NCBI RefSeq assembly: GCF_000143415.4
Contig: NW_003314323.1
Coordinates: 62,001 to 126,000, forward strand
Source: Selaginella moellendorffii
Taxonomy: Eukaryota > Streptophyta > Lycopodiopsida > Selaginellales > Selaginellaceae
Reading direction: 5' to 3'
DNA: 64,000 bases
Below the pieces are notes generated by a model that worked only from the letters and a program-made list of their open reading frames with translations, did not search any database and was not told the DNA's origin. This document shows, piece after piece, positions 1-11,047 of the stretch. Position numbers and translations under genes: made by a program. Position 1 is the first letter of the stretch. Every line of letters starts with the position of its first letter.

Positions 1-863
1 CGGCCCGAGGGATTGCCTCCTGCGCAGGGAGGGAAGTATGTGGGATTTGGATCCGGTGGAAATCGTCCGCCACCTCCACCGCCTGCGAATGACGTGCTCA
101 AGGACACCATGTCTATTGTTTCTCAGGTAAAAAATGTTTGCTGTTATCTCGGCTAAGCTCGTGGATTTCCAGGGATTTAGCAAGTTATCAGTCGTAGCGT
201 CTTCGGCAGCTCAGTCGGCTGCGGTGGCGGCGTCTACGGTCACCAAAGATCTTTCCAGTAAGGTATGTTGTGTTTGGAGATTTGTCTCTCTCACTCTCTC
301 TCTTATACAATCGATGTGTTTTGATTTTTTTGTAGGTGAAAGATGGAGGATACGACCAGAAAATGAACGAGACTGTTTCGGTGGTGAGTGCGAAGACCAC
401 CGAGATTGGGCATAAAACGTGGGGCCTGATGAAGGGAGTCATGGCTATGGCTTCCAAGACAGTGGAGAACTACACAAAAGAGGAGGCTGTTCGGCTGTAC
501 AACGTTGACGATCCTCACGCGAACAAAGGCTACCAGAAGTTTAGCTCCTCGAGAAGCAACTGGGACGATTGGGACAACGAGAAAGCTGCCGCGAACAACG
601 GTAATCCGGACGGGAACAAGAGCAGCGCTAAGAACAGCAATAGTAGCAAAGGGTGGGACGACTGGGATGATGATAACAATCGCAGGCACCAGGAGCAGGC
701 TAGCAAAGCAAATGGCTCGCAAAACTCTACCTTTCAATCGGTGGATCTTCACGAGTCGTGGACCGGCTGGGACGTCGACAAGGATGACGACGATGCGGTT
801 TCGAGCAGGAGCAAGAACTCTGGGAAGTGGAACGATTTGGATTGGGACAGTGGATTCAAGTGA
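1..863 (+). CDS. ADP-ribosylation factor GTPase-activating protein, AGD6/AGD7 type, C-terminal part
   Basis: This is the 3' end of a gene that begins left of the window. Exons are <1-126, 173-262 and 336-863, with canonical GT-AG introns of 46 and 73 nt; the frame is open from base 1. The first exon encodes a Pro/Gly-rich linker followed by a short amphipathic stretch, and the last exon begins VKDGGYDQK and continues into the KTTEIGHKTWGLMKGVM block. Arabidopsis AGD6/AGD7, Golgi ArfGAPs that stimulate GTP hydrolysis by ARF1, carry the same block (known family). The tail is rich in Trp-Asp motifs (DDWD, NDLDWDSGFK) and Ser/Asn. The zinc-finger ArfGAP domain itself lies outside the window, so catalytic residues cannot be checked. 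Confidence 0.85.
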
Positions 864-1005
864 CACACGACACGAATTCTTCGCGAATAAAACTCTTCGA
901 GAGAAAACGAAGATCACCGAGGTGAAAAGAAGAATTTTTATGTACTCTGGATTGATTGCCGCGAAAGAAAATCTATGGCTACTATGTTACACGAAAGCTG
1001 GTTTT

Positions 1006-2427
1006 TCAGTGTGAGACCACTGAGCTCTCGCTCGCTCCAGGTTGTGATAGTTTGAGCCGTCTTTTGGGTGAGACAGTCGCGTTGTTACACGTAACTTCGC
1101 TCGTTTCTTCCGTGTGATCTTCCTCGTGATCCAGTGGCCTTTTCGTCTTTGGCACTGCGAGGCGTGGATTCGCCGCCGCCTCGGCAACGACTTCGTCGCG
1201 TTTGGAAGAACAAGTGGCCTCTGGTTCTCCCTTGTCCTCGCTTTGAATGCTCTTGGTTTGTGTGTGTTTGAGCTTGAGCTCGCCGTCGTGCATTAGCTGG
1301 AGGCGAGCTTCGATCTGGAGCTGGAGCTGGCGTTGGATCTGTGAGGAAAACACACGCAAGCATGTGAAATCCATCCAGGGAAAAAAAAAGGAAGAGCAAT
1401 AAAAACCTCTATGGTTTCGTGAAGTCGCCGCTGGACTTCCATTTGCAGTCGGAGGTTTTCCGTCACCCTGCGATACCAGAAGTTGTGATTCTCCAAGAAA
1501 ACTGAGCGAGCGAGAGAAAAGAAAAACGAGAGTGGAAGATCACTTACGCTGTGGTTTCGGCCAACTTGTTCAATGTGAGCTTCTTCTTCTCGGGCTTGGG
1601 AGCTGTGACACCAAAGAGATGATATAAAACACGGAATGGGGAATGGAAACAAGCTCACCTCCTTCGGGGTCCTCAGGGATTTGCTTGTTAAGTCGATACT
1701 TCTGTAGGTAAGAACACAACGCTTAATCGTCACACTCTATGCTGCATTGCTACTTTCACCTGGAGATGGCTCTTGACGTGGTAAATGGTGATCTCCGGCA
1801 CCGCCATGACGCTAAGAACCGACTTTGGGGTAGCAGCTGCAAGAGCGATCGATCGATCAAATCCAAAAAAAAACGAGCAAGAACATCCAAAAACTTGCTT
1901 ACTTTCGGGGCCGCCGAGGAGAGCCACAGCCTCCACGAATCGCTGGTGAAGCTCCGGCGTCCACCGCAAGCGCTGCTTGAGATTCGGAGAGATTCCACTC
2001 CCACCCGAGCTGCTGCTATTGCTGGGAGTAGCGCTCCCGGAATTGTCCCGGACCTGGACAAACTGTGGCACCACCACCCCTTTCTTGCTCTACCAAACCA
2101 AAATAACCAACAATTATCTCCTCAATTCTTGGAAGAACACAACAAGAAACTCACGGATGATTCCTCGCCATCGCCGCCGCCGTCGCTGGGATTGAGCAAG
2201 CTGGTCCATCCCTCCTGCGCCCACTCCACCTCGTTCTTCATCAACCCGTTCCCACCGCCTCCCTGCTCTTGCGGCGAGCAAAGCATCATCTCCAGCGCCG
2301 CGCTAAACTCGGCATCGTCCATCCTGCCGCTGCCCTGATCCTGGCAGGGCGCCACCGCCGCCGCCGCCGCCGCCGCATTGCCGTGGTCAGGTGAGCTGGG
2401 CCGCGAGGATCCATGGATCAAGAGCAT
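1006..2427 (-). CDS. MYB-CC (GARP/PHR1-like) transcription factor
   Basis: The model has seven exons: 2427-2155, 2089-1903, 1836-1760, 1701-1659, 1602-1548, 1467-1407 and 1338-1006 (342 aa). The GARP/MYB-like DNA-binding domain is assembled across exons 2-4 and shows [23 protein letters not shown] and [14 protein letters not shown]. The downstream coiled coil ([16 protein letters not shown], then [13 protein letters not shown]) defines the MYB-CC/PHR family. These factors bind P1BS-type sites as dimers and control phosphate-starvation genes (family knowledge); the exact target here is unknown. The longer open frame to 2469 starts with TTG, so the ATG at 2427 was chosen. The N-terminus has Ala- and Gly-rich runs. 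Confidence 0.88.
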
Positions 2428-3475
2428 CTGTGCCGCCGCGCCCTCTCGCCCATATAAGGCGAGGCGCAAATTCTTTGCCCTGGATCAAAAGCTCACTCCT
2501 TCCTCACTCATGATTTTTTCTCCTTCTTTTCTCTTTTTTTTGGCGATAAAAAGTGTCAGGGAATCTCAAGGAATGTGACACAGCGTCGTGTTTTCTAGCG
2601 AGAAAATGGCCCCCAAATTCTTTTAATTGCTTTTTCTCTAATATCTTCTCTGAATGCTTTCTCGGCAACTTGGCGCGACACAAAGTACCAATGCGTGTGT
2701 CAATCCAACCACTTCCGTATGAATCGTTGCTATCATCAAGAATTATAAGCTTGCGCGCGTCGACAAAACAGCCACGGAAGCAGTTTTAATCTTTGGCCCG
2801 CCATATTTTACGTCTTTGTGCTTTGTTATCACGACAATAACATATTGTCACACATTGTCCATCTGGTATTACAGCACTTTCTTGCACGCTTCCAACTCAT
2901 CATGTTTCCATCCTCAAAGACATTAGAATTTACAAATCCTTGATCAAAGACAAGGAGAAAAATACCGTATCACCTTTGCGTTCCTTCCTGCAGTTGAATA
3001 TCTTGGGTTAGAATCGGAAAAAGAAACATGAAAAGAAAACATCCGGCTAATGGCATCAGCGATCAAAGAGAAACTTCAGGAGAATTTCAGGTGAATCATC
3101 GAAATATAGACATCAGTTGCCAAAGCACGACGGAAAACGAAAAATTATAGCAACAAAAAGGTGGCATCAGCAAACCATATGGTATAGCTTCACAGTGATG
3201 TCAGCTGAATCATCGAAATCTTACCATCACTTGCCACAGACCAAAAAAGCAAAGAAACAAAAAAATCCAACAGTGCCACAAACAACAACGAGAGAAGGAC
3301 GAAAGCTTACAGTCAAGAACGCTCACGCAGAAGAAACAAAGAAACGATCCTCTGGAAAAATCAAGACAAGCGAGAAAGAAAGTAAGCAACCAAAGAACAA
3401 CTTAAGAAGATCAAAAGAACGAACCAGGTTAGAGAGCGAGGACGAGGAAAAGATCAAACTTTCCCCACGCTACCA
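2428..3475. other. Intergenic region, no gene recognised
   Basis: Open frames here are short, low in similarity and lack splice-consistent extensions. An imperfect repeat of about 30 bp (centre GAATCATCGAAAT) occurs near 3090-3123 and 3203-3238. The left part is presumably the promoter and 5' UTR of the MYB-CC gene; the right part adjoins the 3' end of the L11 gene. Confidence 0.5.
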
Positions 3476-3943
3476 TCACTTGTCTACTTCGTGCTTCACT
3501 GCTACTCCCATGGATCTGGCAGTCCCCATGATCGACCGGCAAATCCCCTCCAGCGGCTTGTCCTTGCAGTTGGCATCCGTCTTCTTGATCTTGGCGATCT
3601 CGTAGATGTGCTTGTAGGTGACAGTCCCCACCGATTCGTGCCCCGGCTTGTGAGCCCCAATCTCCAGCCCCGCGGCCTTCTTCAAGAAGTAGCTCGTCTT
3701 GGGCGACTTGAGCACGAAATCAAACGTACTATCCTTGTACGCGGTGATGAGCACCGACATTGGGACGTCGGCCCGGATGTGCTGCGTCCGCGCATTGAAA
3801 TCCTTGCAAAACGCCATGATGTTCAGCCGATGCTGCCCCAGCGCCGGCCCGACGGGAGGCCCCGGCTTCGCCTGCCCCGCATTCACTGTCAGCCGGATGT
3901 GCGCTGCGAATTCCTTGGCGGCGGCCTTCGCCGCCTTCGCCAT
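3476..3943 (-). CDS. Mitochondrial-type ribosomal protein L11 (uL11m), nuclear encoded
   Basis: Single-exon gene, 155 aa, starting at ATG 3943; the frame extends 9 nt further up to a TTG, which I did not use. The N-terminal half carries the bacterial-type L11 signature PPVGPALGQHRLN followed by MAFCKDFNARTQ, and the C-terminal RNA-binding domain includes KTSYFLKKAAG and a block ending CRSIMGTARSMG. L11 binds the GTPase-associated region of large-subunit rRNA. Eukaryotic cytosolic L12 lacks the GPALGQ..N.MAFCK pattern, so an organellar ribosome is indicated. Mitochondria are more likely than plastids because no long transit peptide is present, only a short Ala/Lys-rich N-terminus, as in plant mitochondrial L11. 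Confidence 0.85.
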   Translation of the reverse strand: MAKAAKAAAKEFAAHIRLTVNAGQAKPGPPVGPALGQHRLNIMAFCKDFNARTQHIRADVPMSVLITAYKDSTFDFVLKSPKTSYFLKKAAGLEIGAHKPGHESVGTVTYKHIYEIAKIKKTDANCKDKPLEGICRSIMGTARSMGVAVKHEVDK

Positions 3944-3952
3944 AGCTGCCAA

Positions 3953-3995
3953 GAACCCTAAACCTATAAACCCTATGCCCGAATTAAACCCTAGG
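3953..3995 (-). promoter_or_regulatory. Telo-box-rich leader/promoter of the L11 gene
   Basis: Directly upstream of the L11 ATG the + strand reads AACCCTAAACC, then TAAACCCTAT and TAAACCCTAG, i.e. three interstitial telomere-like (telo-box) motifs within about 45 bp. Telo-boxes are a known promoter element of plant ribosomal-protein and translation genes. The function here is inferred from position and sequence only. Confidence 0.55.
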
Positions 3996-4075
3996 ATTTA
4001 ACTCCAATGCTTTATTTTGACCGTACTTGCTCGAATATTATTGTCGTACGCTTGGCCGTACGATTATAGAAAATT

Positions 4076-7000
4076 TTATGCGAGGGACTGGATTCTCTTG
4101 TCCAGCTCCTCCACTTCCTTTCGTATTCTGTCTAGATAGTGAGGATCAGTGGCCAGTTTTGCCTGGAGCTTCGCGTGGTCGTCCATGAGGCGCTTGTAAG
4201 TTTTGTCCGCGTCCTGGATCGATCAAGCACGGCTGATTCATTCGAGGAAAGAAAGAAAAGAAGAAAGAACGCGACGAACCTTTCTAGCGGCTTTGGACAG
4301 CTCCTTCCCCTCCGCGTTGTGTGTGGGAATTCCTTGCGTGTCAAACTGGCTGTATTTCTCGCTGAGCTTTCTAAAGTACTCGGATGGGTCTCGTGCTGCA
4401 TCCAGCTTTTCCAGTTCTTTCACCTGTGTAAGGTTGAGTCAGAACAAAAAATACAAAGGAAAACTAGCAACCTTCTGTTCTTTCTTTGTCTGACACTTCT
4501 TTCTTTCTGCGTCTGCTGAGGCTCTGAGTTTTGCCTCCCTCTCTCTTTTCAATACTTCGGCATCCTTAAGCTCCCATGAGAAACCTCCATCTTTATCCAT
4601 CAGGCTCACACCTAGATCGACAAGGACACGGTCCCGAAGATCGTCAGAGAGCTCCATGATTCTTTCCTGTCATTCGCCATAAAGCTTTAGCCACCAAGGT
4701 AGAAAATTAAAAACTTACATTGGCCTTCCCAGCGTCACGGACATCTGCCCTGTATTGGCACAGCGTGTCGATCAACTGATCAAGGGTAGGCCCATTTTTC
4801 TCTCCTAAAGACGCTTGAGCTTGTGATGCGAAGGCATCAGATTCATATAAACCTGGACATGATGTGAATAAAGTTAGAAAATTCTTAGACAGTTAAGAGT
4901 CAGCTCACCAAAAACTTGTAACGTTTTCTTGATATAGCTCGCCACCTTCTTCAGCAGTACAGGACTCGGGCTGCTGGAATCGAATTTCTAAGAGTACCAA
5001 AACACACGTCAATCTCTACTGGGAGCTTTTACTTACGGACTGATTCAAGTAGGAGTGGACTCCACCGACGAGGTCGGAGAGACTTTTAAGAGCCCTGGCC
5101 GTGTTGAAATTGTCTTCTAAATGGCTTCTGACCTGTGCACTGTAAATTAGAGGAAAGAGGGAAGTCTTTTATCCAAGAGCTTACTTCCAGTTCAGTTTCG
5201 CGCCGCAATGTTTCTAGTGTTTTTTCATTGTCTCCAAAATTTCCTGGCAGCATCTCATCGGTCTGCACATATGAATTGTAATGCGATTACACTTAGATGC
5301 CAACATGAATTTACCTCCTTGACGATATCTCTGACTTCTCTGAACAAGTTGTCAAACTGTTTCTCCTTTTGTGCAGCTTCACTCATCGCTGACGCACTGA
5401 AATCCATCGGCTAGGAAAGAAGAGTCTCAGTAATAAACTTGTATATGACAAAACTACCTTATCCCACTGATGGAGAAGGAAAAGAAGTCGAAGCTGACTA
5501 GAAGAATAATGTAGTTCTTCCAGTGCCTGCACCATGTTATTAATAAAAATTAGAAAGACAAGACATAAAGCCTCACCTGTCTGATCGTAGTGAAATTCTT
5601 CAAAGACTTGGACATTTTTAGTCCGTTCACTGAGAGGTGACCGCTGTGAAAGAAGTAATTCACCCACTGCACAAATAAAGACAATGAAAATCCTATACCT
5701 TTACCACGAGACGCGTACCTGTGAGCAACTATGGTAAGCTTCAGCCTGAGCTAGTTCATTGTCATGGTGCGGAAATTTCAAATCACTGAGAGATAAAAAT
5801 GCGTGAGCTTATAAGTCTCAAGCCTCTGGAATGAATACTTACGCTCCACCTGAGTGGATATCAATGATCTCCCCAATAACGTCACTGGCCATAGCCGAGC
5901 ACTCGATGTGCCAACCAGGACGGCCAGGTCCCCATGGGGAATCCCAGAAAGGCTCCCCAACTTTGCTTTCCTGCAAACGAATTTGTCACGTGGTGCTCTA
6001 AACTCATAGCGTACCTTCCATAACGCGAAGTCGTTATTGTTTTTCTTGTTTCTGGTTTTGAAGTTCGTTTCGCTCTCAGAAGCCAGACCAACACATCCTA
6101 CAGCTGCCGGATTAAGCTTTCCATAAGTGTGCTTTGTGTTACTGAGAAAAGGCAGGTTAGAAACCGCACAAGAAAAGTTGAGAAGCTTACAATGCTTCGG
6201 TATCGAAGTATACGCTGCCATCGACTTCATAAGCATATCCATTTGCGATGATAGTTTCGACATATTTTACAATCTTCGAAATGTAGCTGCAGTTGAAAAG
6301 GTTTTACCAAAAAGAAAATTAGCAGAGAGAAAAATTTGAGAACTTACTCCGTGACTCTGGTGATAACATCTGGCGGTTTAACCCCAAGACTCTTCATGTC
6401 CTCAAAGAATTCTTTCTCGTATCTGTACATCCCAACTTTCAGAACCTCTCACACCTCAATTACATGTACCTTGATGCATGAGCGCGATATATCCCATGAT
6501 CTGTAACAGTGTGACCGAGATCATCGTCCAATTTCGAAGCCAAAAAGTCGTCAGCATTGTCGCCAAGCAAGTGACTGATGCCATCGTCTCCCATTAAGCC
6601 AGCTTTGTCTCGTTTAAGTTTGAAAGCCTCTTCAGCCTGTCGAACCTTCTCAAGCTTAAGCTCCTCCTGCTTTGCTTTCTGCCCAACACAAACAGAAGCT
6701 AGTCGGAAAAATAACACATCCGAATCACTGTACCTCTTCAAGTTCTTTCTTCTGCGACGCCTTCGCCTTTGCAAACTCATCCTTTGCACTTGCCAGACTC
6801 TTCCCTTGTTTTTCATTCTCCGTATCAAACGCCTTTGTAAGGTCTCGTATAACCTGAAAGCTCCGCGGTAAGCAACACAAACTAGACAAGAAAACGCAGT
6901 ACCTCTGAGGGATCTTTAACTCTCTCCAAGTACATTCTCAGTAGATGGTCCCGACGAGCTCGCTTGATGATCTTATCATCCACATCAGTAACGTTCATCA

Positions 7001-7515
7001 CATAGAAAACATCGTAGCCAAAAAAATCCTGGCCGGAGAAATGAGAGTAAACCAGCTCGTGGCAAGCTCAAAGAAAGAAATATACCTCGAGAATTCTCCT
7101 CAAGATATCAAATGTCACATAGTTCCTGGCGTGGCCGATATGGGAAGAATCATAGACAGTCGGTCCACATATATACCAAGTCACTGGAAGTAGCAATGCT
7201 GGAGAAATCGAGGAAAGCAAAGGAAACATCCTCACCTCGTTTGGATCCATCGCTCGTCGCGAACGGCACCTTGTGGCCGCACAGCGTGTTGTTGACGATC
7301 AATCCCTGAGGAGGAGGAGCTGGAGGCGATGGCGGGATCCATCCTCCTTTGGCGCCATTGGCGCTCTGCGCAGCCATAGCCGTAGCGTCAAACCCTAATT
7401 CCCTCACGGCCAAACGCCGGAAGGAAGAAAGGCAAAAATTTCTCATGGGGTAGGCAGCGCTGCCTCGATTCGATCCAAATCGCCATAATTTGAAGGTTTC
7501 GATGGAAGCAAGCAT
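4076..7515 (-). CDS. Cysteinyl-tRNA synthetase (class I aaRS)
   Basis: A 20-exon model of 817 aa closes in frame: 7515-7236, 7193-7086, 7028-6903, 6853-6734, 6678-6470, 6422-6348, 6286-6191, 6141-6015, 5970-5843, 5785-5719, 5666-5577, 5526-5458, 5410-5315, 5261-5185, 5132-5037, 4987-4909, 4852-4719, 4666-4472, 4423-4280 and 4213-4076. The enzyme ligates cysteine to tRNA-Cys. Visible landmarks are [20 protein letters not shown] (HIGH motif), [13 protein letters not shown], the GWHIECSAM zinc/active-site region, [10 protein letters not shown] and [10 protein letters not shown] (KMSKS). The long C-terminal charged coiled region is typical of eukaryotic CysRS. The N-terminus before MAAQSANG is Arg/Ser-rich and transit-peptide-like, with in-frame ATGs at 7515, 7446 and 7377. 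Confidence 0.93.
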
Positions 7516-7635
7516 TCTAAGTGGAAGATCCGAGAGTAAGACTGGATCATCGTGCGGCAACGATAAACCCTAGCTCGAGAACCCTAATTTGATAAAAGGA
7601 AAATTAGGGCTTTGGAAAAAGGTGACGAGGTGGAC

Positions 7636-7643
7636 TATATAAG
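7636..7643 (+). promoter_or_regulatory. TATA box candidate for the 83-aa gene
   Basis: TATATAAG lies about 40 bp before the ATG at 7682 and on the correct strand. It is the main reason to treat the following short frame as a transcribed gene. Position and sequence fit a plant TATA box; no transcript evidence is available here. Confidence 0.45.
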
Positions 7644-7681
7644 TGAGGGGGTTGGGGTAAGGTTTTTCCAGTCCAAGGCAA

Positions 7682-7933
7682 ATGGAGAGGAAGAGCGCTC
7701 CAACTTTTGACGTTGTTGAGCCTCCGCCGGGGCTCAGGATCAAATGCCCGCGCGATCCCTCGCTTTTTGATCCGGATGCGTTGATAGATCGATGTGAGGA
7801 TGCTTTGGATGAGATATCTGAGATTCTCGAAATACTATTCAAGAATTTGGAGTTTCGAGATAGAGGACTCAAGCGTTGTTCTAAAGGAAAACAACAAATG
7901 AAACCTTTTTGTTTGAAGGGTGATAAAAAATAA
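7682..7933 (+). CDS. Small acidic protein of unknown function (83 aa)
   Basis: I do not recognise this protein. It starts with ATG just downstream of a TATA-like element and ends 17 bp before the convergent FtsH-like gene. The sequence has a Pro-rich segment (VEPPPGLRIKCPRDP), an acidic helix rich in Asp, Glu, Ile and Leu (residues ~33-55, ending EILEILFKNLE) and a basic tail. It may be a first exon whose downstream exons are not obvious, or a short standalone protein. It shares its upstream region with the divergent CysRS gene (166 bp between ATGs). Confidence 0.4.
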   Translation: MERKSAPTFDVVEPPPGLRIKCPRDPSLFDPDALIDRCEDALDEISEILEILFKNLEFRDRGLKRCSKGKQQMKPFCLKGDKK

Positions 7934-7950
7934 TATAACCTTGGCTTTCT

Positions 7951-9931
7951 TTACATTGTGTTGCTTTGAACGTAGCGTTCTTCCTTTCCGCCTCTCACGC
8001 TCTGGACAAGAGCGCACACCTTCCTCTCAAAATCGCTCAAAAAGTTTGGTTCTTGGCCAATTCCATACTTCGATCGATCGACCGCTTCTCTGAAGTTGTC
8101 GAGATTGACAGCAGATTGTCCTGGAACCAGTGTCACAAAAAAATGTTGGAAATGATCAAAAGAGAAGGACCAGTGATTTTCTCGTTACCTCGTCGAGCGG
8201 CCAAGAGCGCTGCTTCGTTCACCACGTTTGCCAAGTCGGCACCAACAAAGCCCGGCGTGATGCTCGCTACAAATCTCTGGAGCTCTTCCGGATCGCCTTC
8301 TACACGAACGCCCCTCATATGAACAGCGAGAACTTGTCTCCGGCCATCCAAGTCGGGCTCCCTCACGAAAACTTTCCTGGAGAATCGCCCCGCTCGACAC
8401 AGCGCTGGATCCAGCGCCTCGGCTCGGTTTGTAGCTGCGAGGACGAGCACTCCAGTCCCGGATTCGAAGCCATCCATCTCAGTCAGGAGCTGCGAATAAA
8501 GGACGACGAGCTCGCTCACTCAAGAGAGAAAAGAAACTTAGAAGATTTTTGTTCTACCTGGTTGAGAGTTTGGTCCCGCTCATCGTTGAAACCACGTCCT
8601 CTTTGTCCTCCGACAGCATCGAGCTCATCAATGAAGATCACCGACGGTGCGTGCTTCCGAGCCACGGTGAAAAGCTCTCGTATGCGCGCTGCTCCTCGTC
8701 CCACGAACATCTCCACAAACTCGCTCGCCGAGGCCGCAAAGAATGGAACTCCGGCCTCTCCCGCGAGTGCCCGAGCGAGAAGCGTCTTCCCAGTTCCTGG
8801 AGGCCCGATAAGCAGCACTCCTTTTGGAAACTTGGCACCTAAGCTCCGGAAGTTCGAGGCTCCTCTCAAACAAGACACTATCTGGAAGAAAAGAAAAACC
8901 ATGAGAGGAAGACGAAGTTTCTTTCGCAAACTTACCTCGAGAAGCTCGGCTTTCGCAGTGTCAACTCCAGCAACATCCTCAAACTTGACGCTCTGGATGT
9001 TCTTCCTTCGTTTCTTGGACATGTCGGCCTTGCCAGTGATCTGCCGGTGCATCAACCACATCAGTGGAGTGAGCGGGATCCACAAAGTGAGGAGAGTGCC
9101 GATGACCGAGGCAGCAACCGAGCTGAATGATCGAGGAGCCGAGCTATACTCAACGTTGCCAGCTCCATTTCTCAGCAATCCCAGCAAGTAGCTCTCGTCG
9201 TGCCGGATCTTCCTCGTACAAAACTGCCAAGTTTTCTCTCCTGTGCCTTTGCCTCTGCCAGAAGAAGAAGAAGAAGAAGAAGAAGCACTCTTCACGCTCG
9301 AAGTAGCTATGGTGTTTGCTTCTTCTCCGGATCCCACTTTCTCGGCTTCCACTTTCTCGGCAACCATGTTGAAAAAGATTTGAGATGAGCCCTCCTCGAA
9401 CAAAACGCTCTGGACACGCTGAGCTTCCAGTGATTGAATGAGAGTCGAGTAAGAAACGCTGGTCGGAGCAGTAGCAGCCGAGAGCTGGACCAAAAAACTC
9501 CCGGCCGTGAAGAGGCATGCTACAAATCCTCCGCCCAAAATACCCCTCCAGTTCTTCCTCAAAGCTCTCGAGAATCTCGCGGCCGAGAACCACAAAAAGA
9601 GCCTCTTAACCGACCTCCGCCATAGCCGCATTCTAACTCGTAGAACTCGAAGCCATGGCTTTCTTGTTGCCTGGATTTCTCTCTTCCCGTCATTGCTGCT
9701 GCTGCTGCTACTGTTCCTGCCGATTACCGCTAGAGGTCTTCTTCCAAAGTTGTGCTCGCTTTGATACGAGGAACACCTCAAGCTTAACCGGCATCTCTTT
9801 TCGCCTCCACCGCCGCTAGCCCTACTACTGTGAAGCCATAGCCGCGCTCTATGGAAACTATCCGAGCTCGAGGTAGTGAAAAGTGTACCTGTGGTGGAGA
9901 CCTTGTGGAATCCATAGCACGCAGCATTCAT
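7951..9931 (-). CDS. FtsH-like AAA protein lacking the protease domain (FTSHI3-like, plastid)
   Basis: Four exons, 9931-8936, 8881-8558, 8489-8189 and 8120-7951, encode 596 aa. The N-terminus is Ser/Arg-rich and transit-peptide-like. Two hydrophobic segments follow (around [18 protein letters not shown] and [19 protein letters not shown]), flanking a lumen-type loop with a Ser run. The AAA module is complete: Walker A GPPGTGKT, Walker [16 protein letters not shown] with [18 protein letters not shown]. After the AAA lid ([10 protein letters not shown]) the protein ends about 50 residues later, with no HExxH zinc site. Arabidopsis FTSHI3 is a comparable short, protease-less member of the inner-envelope FtsHi motor group (known), so that orthology is my best guess. 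Confidence 0.8.
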
Positions 9932-10877
9932 TCCGGCTCTCGCTACCTAGAAGGTAGGGCATTTGGTAAGATAAAACTCTTTCACAGCAATAAGAGTTGC
10001 TTAATAGTGGTCAAACAGCCACTTGCCGGTTCGCGGTCAAAGGATGGAATGAAAGACGATGTGGATGACTTTGGTCTTGTGAAGTCGGCTGAGAGATCCC
10101 AGCCAGGTACAAGGGTGACTGGCCGCGCGAGCCATAGCAGGTGTCAAAAGCTTAGGTCGATCTGGTGGCCACAATGGGGGATGGCAAAACAAGATGAGCT
10201 TCACTTCAGCAGGGTAATTTAAATTCTTTTGACAGATCCTGAGCTCTGGCATTAGCCAGATTGTAGAAAAACTTGCTGCAAGCCCAAACTACTCCAACTC
10301 TTTGTGAGAATGTTCTCAAAATTCTAAGTTCCTTGTATTTTTATGTCCAACTGTGAGATGAAAATCTGTTTTAAAATCCTTTTCTAAGCAAATGCTAACA
10401 AAACTTAAGGACGGAGGCTTTTGCCAGCATAGTTATGATTGCAAGATATTACAAAGCTTTGAAGTTGACTTATGTCTAATTGCTTAAACTTACAAAATAC
10501 ATGTTTCCATGCTATCTACTATGCAGTCAGTCCCTGCTTTCCTATCATTTGTGTTAAAAGGAAGTGAGCTAGAGTGATTTAAGATGGAAGGGAGTGATCA
10601 AAAGAAAAGAAGTGTTGGAACCAAGAAACTAGAATTAACTGGCGATTTCGGTCTTACAGTTTTTTTTAGTGTTAACCATCAGTTTAGCGCATCTAAGGTC
10701 TATTTAGTGTTAACAAAATTTAGCACATATTTGCCATTATTGATAATATTTTACATTTTGAGTGAAAATTGACACAAGTAATAAAATAAAAAGTATATAA
10801 ATCAATACATGTTTCATAATTTTTAATATAGACTGCTATATAAAACATTATATAATAAAAGAGTTTTGTATTGTGAA
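9932..10877. other. Intergenic region, nothing recognised
   Basis: The first ~300 bp presumably hold the promoter of the FtsH-like gene. The remaining sequence becomes AT-rich and contains no frame with family similarity, no tRNA-like fold and no convincing splice-linked exons. It borders the LTR element on its right. Confidence 0.5.
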
Positions 10878-11047
10878 TGTTTGGAATATGGAAAGGGAAT
10901 ACAGAAATATGCATATCAATTAGCCCAAAAAACACTAACTTATATACAAGAGCGAGTGGTCTAGATTGAAACCAATCCAATGGCTACCAAAATCCCACTA
11001 TGCTAATATTAGTATACGGCATCGTATCCGTACACTTAGCCCTCACA
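10878..11047 (-). repeat. 3' LTR of the collapsed element
   Basis: About 170 bp, beginning TGTGAGGGC on the minus strand, with a polypurine tract immediately internal to it. It differs from the other LTR at scattered positions (roughly a tenth of sites by eye), so the insertion is not recent. Confidence 0.78.

Noticed and set aside
9255-9300. GAA/TTC-type trinucleotide repeat as a regulatory element
   Set aside because: It lies inside the FtsH-like coding region and simply encodes a Ser run in the loop between the membrane helices.
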